From: Falciphora oryzae
Taxonomy: Eukaryota > Ascomycota > Sordariomycetes > Magnaporthales > Magnaporthaceae
Assembly (NCBI GenBank): GCA_000733355.1
Contig: JNVV01000030.1
Coordinates: 460,007-477,834 of the forward strand
Length of the DNA stretch: 17,828 nucleotides
Direction of reading: 5' to 3'
Made by a program: the position numbers and the translations under genes. This document shows positions 1 through 8,661 of the stretch, piece after piece (position 1 is the stretch's first letter; every line of letters starts with the position of its first letter). The notes under the pieces are model-generated. The model ran no database searches, was not told the DNA's origin, and worked only from the letters and a program-made list of their open reading frames with translations.

Positions 1-26
1 TCGGGCACCCCCCCAAACGGGCACCC
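1..26. repeat. Left terminal inverted repeat of copy A, partial
   Basis: Positions 1-26 match the reverse complement of 1799-1825 apart from one missing base after TCGGGCA. The outer 17 bases of the repeat lie before the window. Confidence 0.88.
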
Positions 27-85
27 CCACCGGCATCGGATCAACACCAAACCTAGCACATTCAACTGCAAATTTCTACCTCAAT

Positions 86-1696
86 TTAGCTAACCTCGAT
101 ACAGCTGTATATAGATTCCTGGTCAGAATTTTCCGCGCTTTCTGATGATATATCGCTTGCCTCCTCAACTTGCCCCCGTGCCTTTGCAACGCGCCGGATA
201 TCCACAAAGGTCTTGTTGGGATCCGGGGCTACCCTCCTTTTTTTGCGAAGCCGTTGTGCCTCCAATTCGGCCTCCAGATGCCTAATTTTTTGCAGGGCCT
301 CAGCTACTTCGAATTCACGCGCCTCGTAGCCTTTTTGGAGCTTCCGGAAAAAAAGTCGGGCCGTGGGGCTTGCCGGAAGCCGGCCCCTAAAGGCGCTGAT
401 TTGGGAGGCAAACTCTCGGCTTTGTTTGGGAGTTTCCCAAGGCACCCGGGACTGCAGTAAAGGGACCGTTGAACGTTGTTTGGCCCTGTTATCCTTTGCA
501 GATTGTTGAATTTGGGCTCGTCGGTCGTCTTGTTGGGAGTTTTCGAGTATAAATCGGTTCGATAGGGGTTTTCGGATATTCCGGGGCCAAAGGCCCGATG
601 CCCGCCACCCCGATTTGATTATATAAGGGGTAAGGGCTTGTGATCTTGCAGAGGCATAGTTTTGCAAAAATAAACGTTTTCCCACTACAGTTGAGCAGGT
701 AAATAAAGCTTGGGAGCCGGTTATTTTGCGGTAGGCCTGTTTAAAAGGGCTGAAGACGGATAGATCCAAAGGTTGCAAAACGTGCGAGGAATAAGGGGGT
801 AAATAAAGCAAAAAGACGTTGTTTTGGAAACAAAGAGATATAAACTTTTTGGTTATATGGGATCCGTGGCCATTTAATATCAAAAGCCGGCGTTCGGGGG
901 TTAGGGGTTAGGTGCGAGGGAAAAAGACTTTTTGCAACCATTCGATAGCCGTGCGATCGGTAGTCCACCCGCTATCCGTTGCAGTAAATTCCCAGCTTTT
1001 GAATTGGCTTAGATCCTCTGGAAACCACTGCTCCTGTACGTATTTTCCTTTGAAAATAATGAGGGGAGGAAGCGAAACCCCAGTGGCCGAAATGCACTCG
1101 ATAAACGAGGTCCAAGTGCGCGTGCCGGGCTCTTTTCTTTGCAAAAGCTGGGCCTCCGCGAGGCCTAAAACGAGCCCGTTACCCGTTTTGCCCTCTTGGA
1201 GGCCCCCCTCGTCGGCGTTATACGTATTTTCCGGCTTGATCCCGGCCACCTCCGGGACCTCGAGGCGTTGCCACCACTGCTTTATTACTTCCGTAGTAGC
1301 CCCTTTAAGACGGGCCGACTCTATGCGCCGGCCCCTTCCGACCCGGATCTCTGGATATTGGCTTAAAAAGCCACGAATCCAGTGCTTCCCGAGGGGCTGG
1401 GAGGCGCCCCCTTGCCGGAGGATCTCTTGCGCAAAAAACCGGACTTCTGCATGCGTTGGCGGGAGCCCTAAAGAGGCCTGTAGCAGAATCCAGTTCGCTA
1501 AACGCTTTTCCTGCTCAGGGGCTAACCGCTGATACGGTTCGCGTGCTTGTCGGATAGGTAGGGCTCCTTTAAGACGACGTTGTAGGGTGGTCCTCGGTAT
1601 GCCCCAAAGTCGGGCGGCCCTCGCGATTGGGACCTTCGCTTGCACGGCGGCGACGGCCTGTTCGACTTCTTCTTCTGTGTATTGTTTCTCCAGCAT
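86..1696 (-). pseudogene. pogo/Fot1-like transposase (DDE_1 family), copy A, one premature stop
   Basis: This would encode a DNA-cutting and joining enzyme of the pogo/Fot1 branch of Tc1/mariner. The favoured start is ATG at 1696-1694 (MLEKQYTEEEVEQAV); the open frame runs on upstream only by reading through the terminal repeat. The order is: a psq-type helix-turn-helix (about residues 20-45, with ARAARLWGIPRTTLQRRL), a CENP-B-like second DNA-binding domain (about 50-130), a DDE catalytic domain (YNADEGG for the first Asp, LDLSVFSPFK for the third), and a C-terminal charged, likely coiled-coil tail ending in a basic stretch. It spans 537 codons, normal for the family. Two lesions are visible: an in-frame TAA at 908-910, and Asn (AAT, 872-874) in LILNGHGSH where copy B and the family carry the second catalytic Asp. 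The copy should be inactive. Confidence 0.92.
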
Positions 1697-1798
1697 ATCG
1701 GCGTTCGAATGCAGCAAAAAGTAAGGAAAACGGATCAGAATTGATGGAATCCCGTAGAATTGAAGTACGCGCGACGATCTGAGGCTGTGGGGCTGACA

Positions 1799-1842
1799 GG
1801 GTGCCCGTTTGGGGGGGTTGCCCGACAGGGGGTGCACTGACT
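1799..1842. repeat. Right terminal inverted repeat of copy A (44 bp), with TA at 1843-1844
   Basis: Read inward from the end, the repeat begins AGTCAGTGCACCCCCTGTC and continues into a C-rich stretch. The outermost part is nearly the same as the end of copy B (AGTCGGTGCACCCCCTGTC), so A and B share a terminus type although their transposases differ widely. The paired left copy is positions 1-26. Confidence 0.9.
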
Positions 1843-1844
1843 TA

Positions 1845-2742
1845 TCGTCGAGGCACGGATCTACATTGTACGCGGAAGCGCTGATGGAAGTACAAATCAT
1901 GGCGCAGGGCTTAGCCGAGGGCCTGGGCAGGGAAACAGAAAAATGATAAGACACATGGCCCTTGAAGAAGCCACCGGTGGCACGAAAGCCGAGGCTGCCC
2001 TATCGCGGCTTGTCAGATGGCCGGTTCAAAATCATGAAAGGAAATAAGCCGTAGGCACGGCCACCAGATTGACAGCCGAAGTTGGTTGGCAATCTTGAAC
2101 GCTAAGCCACCACAGGCCACTATTTGTGCCTAGTATAGGGGCGCCGAATGCCCGCCTATCAAAATCGACATTTTACGGCGTCGTTTGCTTAGGCTCCTTC
2201 CACAAGTCGTTCGCAAAATACAAACAAAAGCGGTTAAGACGATGTGCTCGATGGATTATTGCAAACCAGTTAGAGTGCACGAATGCTTCGCTTCAATGCG
2301 TATTGTGAATCTCATCCCAGCTGAAAAGGAGGCTGGTGGCATGGAAAATCCCTAGATGGCATCTGCCCCGTGCAACCTCCAGCTGAAAGGCCCTTTATAT
2401 CGATCGGTTACGTGTGCACCACCTCAGACTCTTTTGGCCCCTGACCACACTCTTTTAAGCACACATCAAGGCCAAGCAATGGGCTGATAGATCGGTGCCT
2501 GATGCACGTGCCTGCGGATCCATTCCCGGATGCGTGACGGGAGTCGCCGCCTCCCACCCGTCATCTTGGCCCTCCGCGGCCCAAATACCCCGCGGCTACC
2601 AGCTGCGTTAGCTCCAACTTGTCCTCCGTTGCGAGGCCGACTTCCTCCCATTTAATCCACGTTCTACGTAGAGCCCACAGAATTACGGTCTTTCTTTCCT
2701 ACAAAAGAACCTTCTCTGATTGCCAATCGAGCGTCTCTAACC
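1845..2742. other. Intergenic stretch, no gene recognised
   Basis: About 900 bases between transposon copy A and the ankyrin gene. The open frames here are short, overlap on opposite strands and resemble no family I know. No tRNA fold, terminal repeat or array was seen. The promoter of the ankyrin gene must lie at its right end; no clear TATA box is visible close to the start codon. Confidence 0.6.
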
Positions 2743-3671
2743 ATGGAATCCACCACTAAAAATCTCGTCCGCGAAGCCGTCAAGCTCGCCGAGGCAGACG
2801 ACGTCGAGGGCCTTAAGAAAGTCCTGGACGAATTCCAGTCCTCTCCCCGGGGACCTGCCGCGCACACAAGCTCCGACCCCATGTTTGGCATGCAGCCGGC
2901 GCTCGAGGCCGCCCTCAAAACCGCCGGCGTCGGCGCCGCAGGCGAGCTCCTGGCCCGTGGGTGCAAGACATACTCAAGCAAGTGGTACCTATCCAGTTCC
3001 CTACTGGGGAGACGCAAAGTCAAGTCGACCGACCGAGGACAACATATAAAGACGCCGTCTCTGCCGCCTTCCAGAGCTGCAGGCCCGAGACCGGGTTCAA
3101 CCTGGCCTCCTTCGAGTGTCTGCTCGCGTTCGGCCGGGACGTCAACCATAGCACCGGTCACCTGGGCGACGTGCTCAACATGGCTATCAAATACTCCAGG
3201 TTCCCGCTCGCCGTGCTCCTCCTGCGCAACGGCGCCGACCCGAACCTCAACGAGTCGGGCACAATGTTCCCCACGGCCCTCGGCGGGGCCTGTAGCTCCG
3301 CGGAGGCCCCGCTCGACGTGGTCCGCCTGCTGTTGGAAAAGGGCGCCGACGTCAGGGAGGGCGCGGCCCTGCTGGCGGCCGCGTCCGCGGAGGAAGGGGG
3401 CCGCGCTGATGCGCTGGAGATCCTGCTGCAGGACGGGGCTGTCGCGGCGCAGATCGACGAGATCCCGACGGGTTGGCGGTACGACAAACTCTTGGACGAG
3501 GAGTACTGGGGCACGCCGCTGCATGGGGCGGCGGCCAAGGGGAACGCCAAGTGCGTCGAGCTGCTGCTTGCCAAGGGAGCCAACAAGGGGATCAGGAACG
3601 GCGCCGGGAGGACGGCCAAGGAGACGGCCGAGAAGTACGGGCACGACGAGTGCGCGAAGCTGCTGGCGTGA
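2743..3671 (+). CDS. Ankyrin-repeat protein (small, one probable intron)
   Basis: Likely a soluble protein-binding scaffold; the partner is unknown. ATG at 2743 sits in a good context (CTAACCATGG). Exon 1 (MESTTKNLVREAVKLAEADD) runs in one frame to about 2960. The rest runs in the next frame to TGA at 3669-3671. The shift is best explained by an intron at 2961-3019 (59 nt, GTGCAAG...AAAG), giving LLARGQVDRPRTTYKDAVSAAF; 2957-3024 (GTGGGT...AAG) also fits the frame. A single-base indel cannot be excluded. Ankyrin-type units are visible: AIKYSRFPLAVLLLRNGADPN, DVVRLLLEKGADV, and the clearest, GTPLHGAAAKGNAKCVELLLAKGANK followed by GRTAKETAEKYGHDECAKLL. About 290 residues. No signal peptide or membrane segment. 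GC-rich third positions and a clean frame suggest a live gene. The long minus-strand frames beneath it are shadows. Confidence 0.82.
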
Positions 3672-4184
3672 GGTCGAGTCCAGCCATGGCTCTGGTACGG
3701 AGCAGGTCAAATCGTGATATGTGCGGCTCTGAGTAAAGCGGGAACGACCCCGGGAGGACCCGCCATAACCCCATCCACGGTCGAGCGGCCCGTGCTGTGC
3801 TGGCGACTGTCAGAGGCACTCTCGCAGCGACAGCCCTCTAGACTGCCAGACCCAATCCTCACGAGTCCCAGCTTTAAAGGATCAGCCCGGTACATCGTCG
3901 CGCCCAACGAAATAAACATAAAGCGTCCATGATTCGTCGAGCGTTGCCATCCGTAGTGCCCGTTCAAGGTCTAGTGCCGGCCTACACGCGTGTCCCCCCA
4001 GCGCATCACAGAGACCCACCCCGACGGGAAAGTTCAAGCCGATGGCTGGCCTCACTCTTTGCATCTCCGGCTTGCGCACACCGCCCGAGTACCAAAAGTC
4101 CGTTCTGCCATCAAGATGTTGGCTCACTCAGTCTTTTCGGGCTTTGAACTGGACCTTCTAGTGCCCGACGCCCCTTAAAGATGC
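3672..4184. other. Intergenic stretch upstream of the transporter pseudogene
   Basis: About 510 bases with only short, overlapping open frames on both strands and no family resemblance. It should hold the 3' end of the ankyrin transcript and the former promoter of the transporter. No inverted repeat or TATA box stood out. Confidence 0.55.
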
Positions 4185-4372
4185 GTGCAAATCCCGCTCC
4201 ATGCACCCTGCGTCTTCGCGCGAGTTACCAGGTCCACCACGTTTGTGTTTCTGCAAAAAGACACTCGCGCGGACAACATAGCGGCCCAGATACGGGATAC
4301 ATCGCAAGCAAGCGGCGATCTGTCCGACTGGCGAGGGCCAGATGACCACGACTGCCCCTACAACTGGCCCAT

Positions 4373-4399
4373 CCCCTTAAGTGCCGTTAGCCTACCGAC
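4373..4399. repeat. Left terminal inverted repeat of the 273-bp element
   Basis: Begins CCCCTTAAGTGCCG and pairs with 4619-4645. The only differences are TA versus CG at bases 6-7. Confidence 0.9.
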
Positions 4400-4618
4400 C
4401 ACCGTATAAGGAAATCTTTTATGGGTCGAGTCACAGTGTGTTGTTGTGACCCGAAGGTACTGATCTCCAGAAGAAAACACGGGTTGACGGCCAGGTTTGT
4501 GGCATACCTCACTGGTCCAAGAACTTTGGTCGATACCTGAATGCTGGGCCAAATTTGGTGGACACGCAAGTACCTTAAAAATTCACGAGCTGATTAGCTG
4601 AAAAGAGCGCGATCAGCA

Positions 4619-4645
4619 GTCGGTAGGCTAACGGCACTCGAGGGG
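4619..4645. repeat. Right terminal inverted repeat of the 273-bp element
   Basis: The reverse complement begins CCCCTCGAGTGCCG and matches 4373-4399 at 25 of 27 positions. Confidence 0.9.
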
Positions 4646-5865
4646 ATACGGAAGCGCATCTACACGACCAGCACCCCAGCGCTTCTATGCATCAACGTGT
4701 AGGTCTTGGCCCGCCACTTCTCCTCCTAGCACATCCACCAATACCTGAAACCGTCGCACAAAGATCCTTGGTCTCCTCCGTATATACACCTGGTGCCGGC
4801 GACGCATCCGAACAGTTCGGCGTCTCCCACACGGCCTCGCTGCTAGGCCTGTCTCTGTTCCTCTGGGCCCTCGGTCTCGGGGCTGCCATCACGGCGCCAC
4901 TCAGCGAGTACTACGGGCGTAGGATCGTGTATTTGACCACCGCCCCGACCTTCAGTGTCTTCATTCTGGGCTCGGGGCTAGCGCAAAACTCCGCGACGCT
5001 GGCAGTCTGTCGCTTCTTTGCCGGCTCCTTTGGGAGCAACGTCGTGTCGGTGGGCGGCGGCACCAACGCAGATCTCTGGCCGCCCGCCCTCGCCGGGTTT
5101 GTTTATCCTTTCTACTTCGTATCCCCGTTCCTTGGGCCGGCCTTTGGTAAGACAGAACCACATATGTCCCTGGCTCTTTTTGGCTCTCCCTGCTGACCTT
5201 CCCAGCACCCGTCGTCGGCGGATATCTGGTCGAGGCCAAAGACTTCCACTGGCTCGAATGGGTGGTGCTCTTCATGGTCGCCTTCAACTACCTGTATGCG
5301 CCCCCGCAGCCCGAGACCTACAAGGAACCATCCTCGAAAGGCGCAGGCGCGCCGAAGAAGGTTGCAAAACGTCCCAGTCCCGCCAACCCAAACTTGCCCT
5401 CCCCTCGGGCGCCGTCCTCCAGCGCATCGCCCTGGAGCCCTTCAAGATGCTTTTCGTCGAGTCCATCGTGCTTTTCATGAACATCTACACGGCCTTCAAC
5501 TTTGCCGTCTTCTGCAGCTTCTTCGCCGCCTTCCCCTACGTGTTCGGGGGCAAGTACGGCTTCACCCCCGGCGAGCGGGGTCTCGCCTTCGTCGCCATCG
5601 CCCTGGGCTGCGTCATCGGCTTCGCGGCCGCGGTCTTCATCGACCGCCGCACGTACCCGGCCCCGCAGGCCGAACACGGCGTCGGCTCGGTGCCGCCCGA
5701 GCACCACCGCCTCTACGGCGCCATGGTCGGCAGCGCCCTCAACCCCGCCGGCCTCCTCTGATTCGGCTGGACGGCCGACTCGGGTGCGCACCGGGCCAGC
5801 CCCGTCGTCGCGGTCGTGCCGTTCGCCGTCGGCAGCACCATGGTCTACAGCAGCGGTGCGCTGTA

Positions 5866-5909
5866 AGTCGGTGCACCCCCTGTCCGCGCACCCCCCTGTC
5901 CGCGCACTA
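5866..5909. repeat. Left terminal inverted repeat of copy B (44 bp) with internal tandem repeat
   Basis: Begins AGTCGGTGCACCCCCTGTC. Inside it GCACCCCCTGTCCGC is followed directly by a near-copy with one extra C, giving two adjacent 15-16 bp units that could be paired transposase-binding sites. Confidence 0.93.
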
Positions 5910-5963
5910 GCTTAGGAAATAGCCTCAACAACAACGATATCTTTGTGATGCTAAAGAATAAGG

Positions 5964-7607
5964 CTATCCAATAACAATAATCTTATCCTGTATATCATCC
6001 TGTTCAGCTTTTTCCGGAGATTCCAATGGTGCTTTTGGATCCATCAAAATCCCCCGTCTTTGCAGGTAAACCTGCCTCCCAGATACGAATGTCTGGTTGG
6101 GATCCGGAATAACCCTCTTCCTTTTTCTTTTTTGTACTGCCTCCAATTGTGCCTTTAGCGCTTTGATTTTTTGGGAGGCTGTAGTGATTTCCAAATCTTT
6201 TAGTTTAAAGCCTTTCCGGATTTTCTTAAACCACAGCCGTTTCGTGGGGGTAGTTGGGATAGTGCGGGAAAAATCCTCGATTTGGCTGGCCAATTCCCGA
6301 GTTTTTTTAGGGGTCCCCCAGTCTTTTTTGGCAGCGGTTGGTAGTTTAGGGGATTGTTGCTTTGCTTTTTTTTTGTGCGGAATAACGGGGGCAGGCTTAG
6401 GGGCATTGTTATTGTTATTTTCGAGCAAAAGCCAGCTCATAAAGGGCTTCGCTATATTAACCGGCCATAACCCCGATGCTTTCTAACCCGATTTGATATT
6501 GGCTTCGATAACGGCTTTGTTTCGTGCGTTTCGATAAGCTATAAGAAACTTTCGTTTCCCGACTGCCGTAGAGTAGCAGAAAAGTGCTTGGCCTATAATA
6601 ATGGCCCGATATTGTGATTTGAGGGGTGAATAGATTGATAAGTCGAGTGGTTGAAGAACGTGAGATGTATGGGCAGGCAAATATAGGAGAAAAACGTCGT
6701 TTTGATAGCAAAGAAATTGGAAACGCTTTGTAACGTGTGATCCGTAGCCGTCGAGGATTAGGAGACGGGGGCCGGGGGGGTCCGGCCGGGTCCCTGGGAG
6801 GAAGACTTTTTGCAGCCATTTTATGGCCGTACGGTTTGTAGTCCAGCCGTTATCCGTATAGGTGAATTCCCAATTTTCGAATTGGCCGTTTCTGTCCGGG
6901 AACCATTGGTTTTGCATATGCTTTCCTTTAAAAATGATAAGGGGCCGTTGCTTAACCCCTGTTGCCGAAACGTATTCGATGAAGGAGGTCCATTGCCGTG
7001 ATCCCGGCTTTTTTTTGTGCAACGGCCGGGTCCCCGCGAGTCCTAAAACAAGCCCGTTGCCGGTCCTGCCCTTTTGGAGACCGCCCTTATCCATATTGTG
7101 GCGGTTTTGAGGGGGGATTTCTTTAATTTTAGGGATATTTAGCTTTCGCCACCATTCCGTGATTATTTCCGTAGTGGCACCGTTTATACGGGCTTTTTCC
7201 ATAGCTTTGCCTTTATGGACTTGGATTTTTGGATTCCGGGCCAAAAATCCGGCTGCCTAACGCTTTCTAAGGGGTGCTTTATCGCCTGCCGTATGGAGGA
7301 TCTCTTGCGTATAATAACGCAATTTTCCGTGGGTTGGGGGAAGCCTTAGGGCGGCCTGGATGGCTACCTATTTGGCCAGGTGTTTTTTTTGCACCGCGGA
7401 AAGCCGTTGGAACCGCTTTTGTGCTTGCTGATAGGGTTCGGCCCTTTTAATGCGGCCTCGTAGGGTGGACTCAGGTATCCTCTGATTAAAGGCGGCCGCC
7501 CGCCGGGACCAGCCTTTTTGCATTAAGGCGAAGGCTTCGGCGACGTTTTCTTCTGTCCAGCCCTTTTGTATCGATTTGGCTACAGAATGCACCAAAAATG
7601 AAGTCAA
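5964..7607 (-). pseudogene. pogo/Fot1-like transposase, copy B, three Trp-to-amber stops
   Basis: Same family and domain order as copy A: psq helix-turn-helix (about KGWSRRAAAFNQRIPESTLRGRI), CENP-B-like domain, DDE domain with HNMDKGG, LILDGYGSHVT (second Asp kept, codon 6752-6750) and LDLSIYSPLK, then a charged tail with a basic stretch. The whole 1.64 kb reads in one frame with three internal TAG codons, on the plus strand CTA at 7368-7370, 7257-7259 and 6483-6485. By alignment with copy A all three replace Trp (LANWILL, KHWIRGF, KSGWRASGLWP). TGG to TAG is CpA to TpA on the opposite strand, the preferred RIP change. The start codon is uncertain: the open frame begins at 7607, but alignment to copy A puts the usual start some 15 codons further in, where there is no ATG. 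Confidence 0.92.
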
Positions 7608-7674
7608 ACGGATGAATTTTGATCAAAATATGGAAGATATAAAGTGTGCGTGGTGCCCGGGCCGAAAGATACAT

Positions 7675-7718
7675 TAGTGCGCGGATAGGGGGGTGCGCGG
7701 ACAGGGGGTGCACCGACT
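7675..7718. repeat. Right terminal inverted repeat of copy B (44 bp)
   Basis: Reverse complement of 5866-5909 with a single difference (CTATCC for CTGTCC). The TA duplication follows at 7719-7720. Confidence 0.93.
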
Positions 7719-8060
7719 TACATCATTGACTCGTACGGGTCCCTGCACGGCGCGAGCGCGCCCAGCGCCAGCAGCCTGTTGAGGTACGCCTTGGGGGGCG
7801 CGCTTCCGCTGTCCACGGCGCAGATATTCACGTCCCTAGGCATCGGCTGGGCGAGCACGCTCCTGGGCCTGGTGCCGGTGCCATGGGTGCTGTACAGGCT
7901 TGGGGCGAGGATCAGGGCGCGCAGCCAGTATCCCACGGTCAAGGAACCGTCCGGGCCGGGCAATCAGACCTCGTCGGAGGAGATGTCAAGCGTCCGGGTT
8001 AGTAGGTGGGAGGAGTGGATGCCCCCGCACGATCTCTGCAGGTGGTTGGCTAGCTTGTAA

Positions 8061-8254
8061 GGGCTTATTTTATCCCGCTGCGGACATCAGCACTGTCGTC
8101 AGCTGGCGTCCGCCGCTGTGGTACCCATTCGTCAGCGCTGCAGCCTGCAATGATGTCACTGCAGGACATTTGGCGACGACTCCAGTCTGACGCTCAGCTT
8201 AAGAAGCCAAGTTGACCAAAATTCACCAGCCGACTTGGTTGAACAAGAAACTAG
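8061..8254. other. Short spacer after the transporter
   Basis: No gene seen. It follows the transporter stop codon (TAA 8058-8060) and probably holds its former 3' end. Confidence 0.5.
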
Positions 8255-8491
8255 ACAATTGGTGCCATCGTGGATAGCAAGGGCTTTGGTCAGCTGCCCG
8301 ACACGGTGGACGCGCATGCCGTGGTGCCGTACACCGTCGACATCGCCAGCGACAAGGTGGAACGGATGCGGAAGTTGGTCGAGCTCTCGCCTGTCCCGAC
8401 GCCGTGCTACGAGAACTCGCTGCCCAGCGGCGAGCAAATCGACATCCATTACCCGCCCTTTGCGCCCGAGGGCAGTCCAGAGGAGAACTAG
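8255..8491 (+). pseudogene. Epoxide-hydrolase-like N-terminal fragment
   Basis: The frame opens after TAG at 8252-8254 and ends at TAG 8489-8491, with no ATG. The peptide FGQLPDTVDAHAVVPYTVDI continues into ASDKVERMRKLVELSPVPTP and CYENS. This resembles the N-terminal segment (EHN region) of fungal soluble epoxide hydrolases, which has a P-[FY]-T-V-x-I start, a D-[EK]-x-[LV]-[ED]-x-[LM]-[KR] helix and an L-S-x-[IV]-x-P-x-[TC]-Y-E-[NS] motif. The similarity stops after about 50 residues. The alpha/beta-hydrolase core with its nucleophile, acid and His is absent downstream. The call rests on motif memory, not a search. It could be a chance short frame, but GC-rich codons and a stretch matching family order argue for a remnant. 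Confidence 0.5.
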
Positions 8492-8661
8492 CCACTGCCG
8501 CGGGCTGCCGTAGCAAATCCCCGTATTTGGCGCTTCGTCATGCGTAGGGTTTTGATAGGGCATCAACGATGCAACAAGGGCCAGCGTATAAGTAATTAAG
8601 TAGCAGTATTCGCAGAACTGACTCCTAACAGCAAGCAGCGATCGAGGGAATACTAGTGCAC
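8492..8661. other. Spacer between the hydrolase-like fragment and the STAND pseudogene
   Basis: No gene seen. The two flanking remnants converge here. Confidence 0.5.

Larger units (their letters stand above)
1..1842 (-). mobile_element. pogo/Fot1-like Tc1-mariner DNA transposon, copy A (left end cut by window)
   Basis: The transposon is bounded on the right by an inverted repeat ending at 1842, followed by TA at 1843-1844, the usual target of Tc1/mariner elements. The first 26 bases of the window match the reverse complement of 1799-1825 with one indel, so the window opens inside the left repeat. The right repeat extends 17 bases further (1826-1842), so the true left end should lie about 17 bases before position 1. 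That gives an element of about 1859 bp, close to copies B (1853 bp) and C (1861 bp). It holds one minus-strand transposase pseudogene and no other gene. Confidence 0.9.
4373..4645. mobile_element. 273-bp inverted-repeat element (MITE-like) inside the transporter
   Basis: The ends are 27-bp inverted repeats with two mismatches (4373-4399 and 4619-4645), the inner 20 bp perfect. It sits between PYNWPI and RKRIYTT of the transporter. Treating AT (4371-4372 and 4646-4647) as a 2-bp duplication and removing one copy with the element restores the frame (CCC ATA CGG). Since AT is also a mirrored extension of the termini, the duplication is uncertain. There is no coding capacity and no similarity to the pogo or MULE ends elsewhere in the window, so the superfamily is unassigned. 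Confidence 0.85.
5866..7718 (-). mobile_element. pogo/Fot1-like Tc1-mariner DNA transposon, copy B (complete, 1853 bp)
   Basis: The element is bounded by 44-bp inverted repeats (5866-5909 and 7675-7718, one mismatch) and flanked by TA at 5864-5865 and 7719-7720. Removing it with one TA joins GCG CTG TA to C ATC ATT, restoring the transporter peptide SSGALYIIDSYG. The insert holds one minus-strand transposase pseudogene, opposite to the host gene. Its ends are related to those of copy A. Confidence 0.96.
4185..8060 (+). pseudogene. MFS multidrug transporter (DHA1-type), broken by two insertions, a frameshift and a stop
   Basis: Remains of a 12-helix proton antiporter of the fungal DHA1 (Flr1/Tpo-like) type, a plasma-membrane exporter of drugs or polyamines. 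Pieces in order: N-terminal tail ending DWRGPDDHDCPYNWPI (to 4372); RKRIYTTSTPALLCINV (4646-4698); probable intron 4699-4763; first helices with the loop motif APLSEYYGRRIVYL (4764-5146); intron 5147-5205 (59 nt, GTAAGA, CTGAC branch site, CAG), joining LGPAF to APVVGGYLVEAK; central loop and helices 7-10 (5206-5865), including PYVFGGKYGFTPGERGLAFVAIALG; last helices YIIDSYG...GARIRARS (7721-8060). Lesions: insert 4373-4645; a one-base loss near 5326-5330 (ETYK to TILERRRR); TGA at 5759-5761 where LLWFGW is expected; transposon copy B at 5866, which turns a TAC Tyr codon into TAA. No in-frame ATG opens the N-terminal piece, so the start is lost or shifted. The gene cannot make a working transporter. 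Confidence 0.9.

Noticed and set aside
895..912. Telomere-like GGGGTTAGGGGTTAGG
   Set aside because: Only two units, and they lie within the reading frame of the copy A transposase (TPLTP), so this is coding coincidence, not telomeric DNA.
2000..2045. GGTTCAAAATC resembling a tRNA T-loop
   Set aside because: No A box, acceptor stem or anticodon arm could be paired upstream.
2664..3710. Long minus-strand open frame over the ankyrin gene
   Set aside because: Antisense shadow of GC-rich coding sequence; low-complexity Arg/Pro-rich peptide with no family resemblance, while the plus strand gives clear ankyrin repeats.
5318..5791. Minus-strand 157-codon open frame
   Set aside because: Shadow of the transporter exons, which give recognisable MFS helices on the plus strand.
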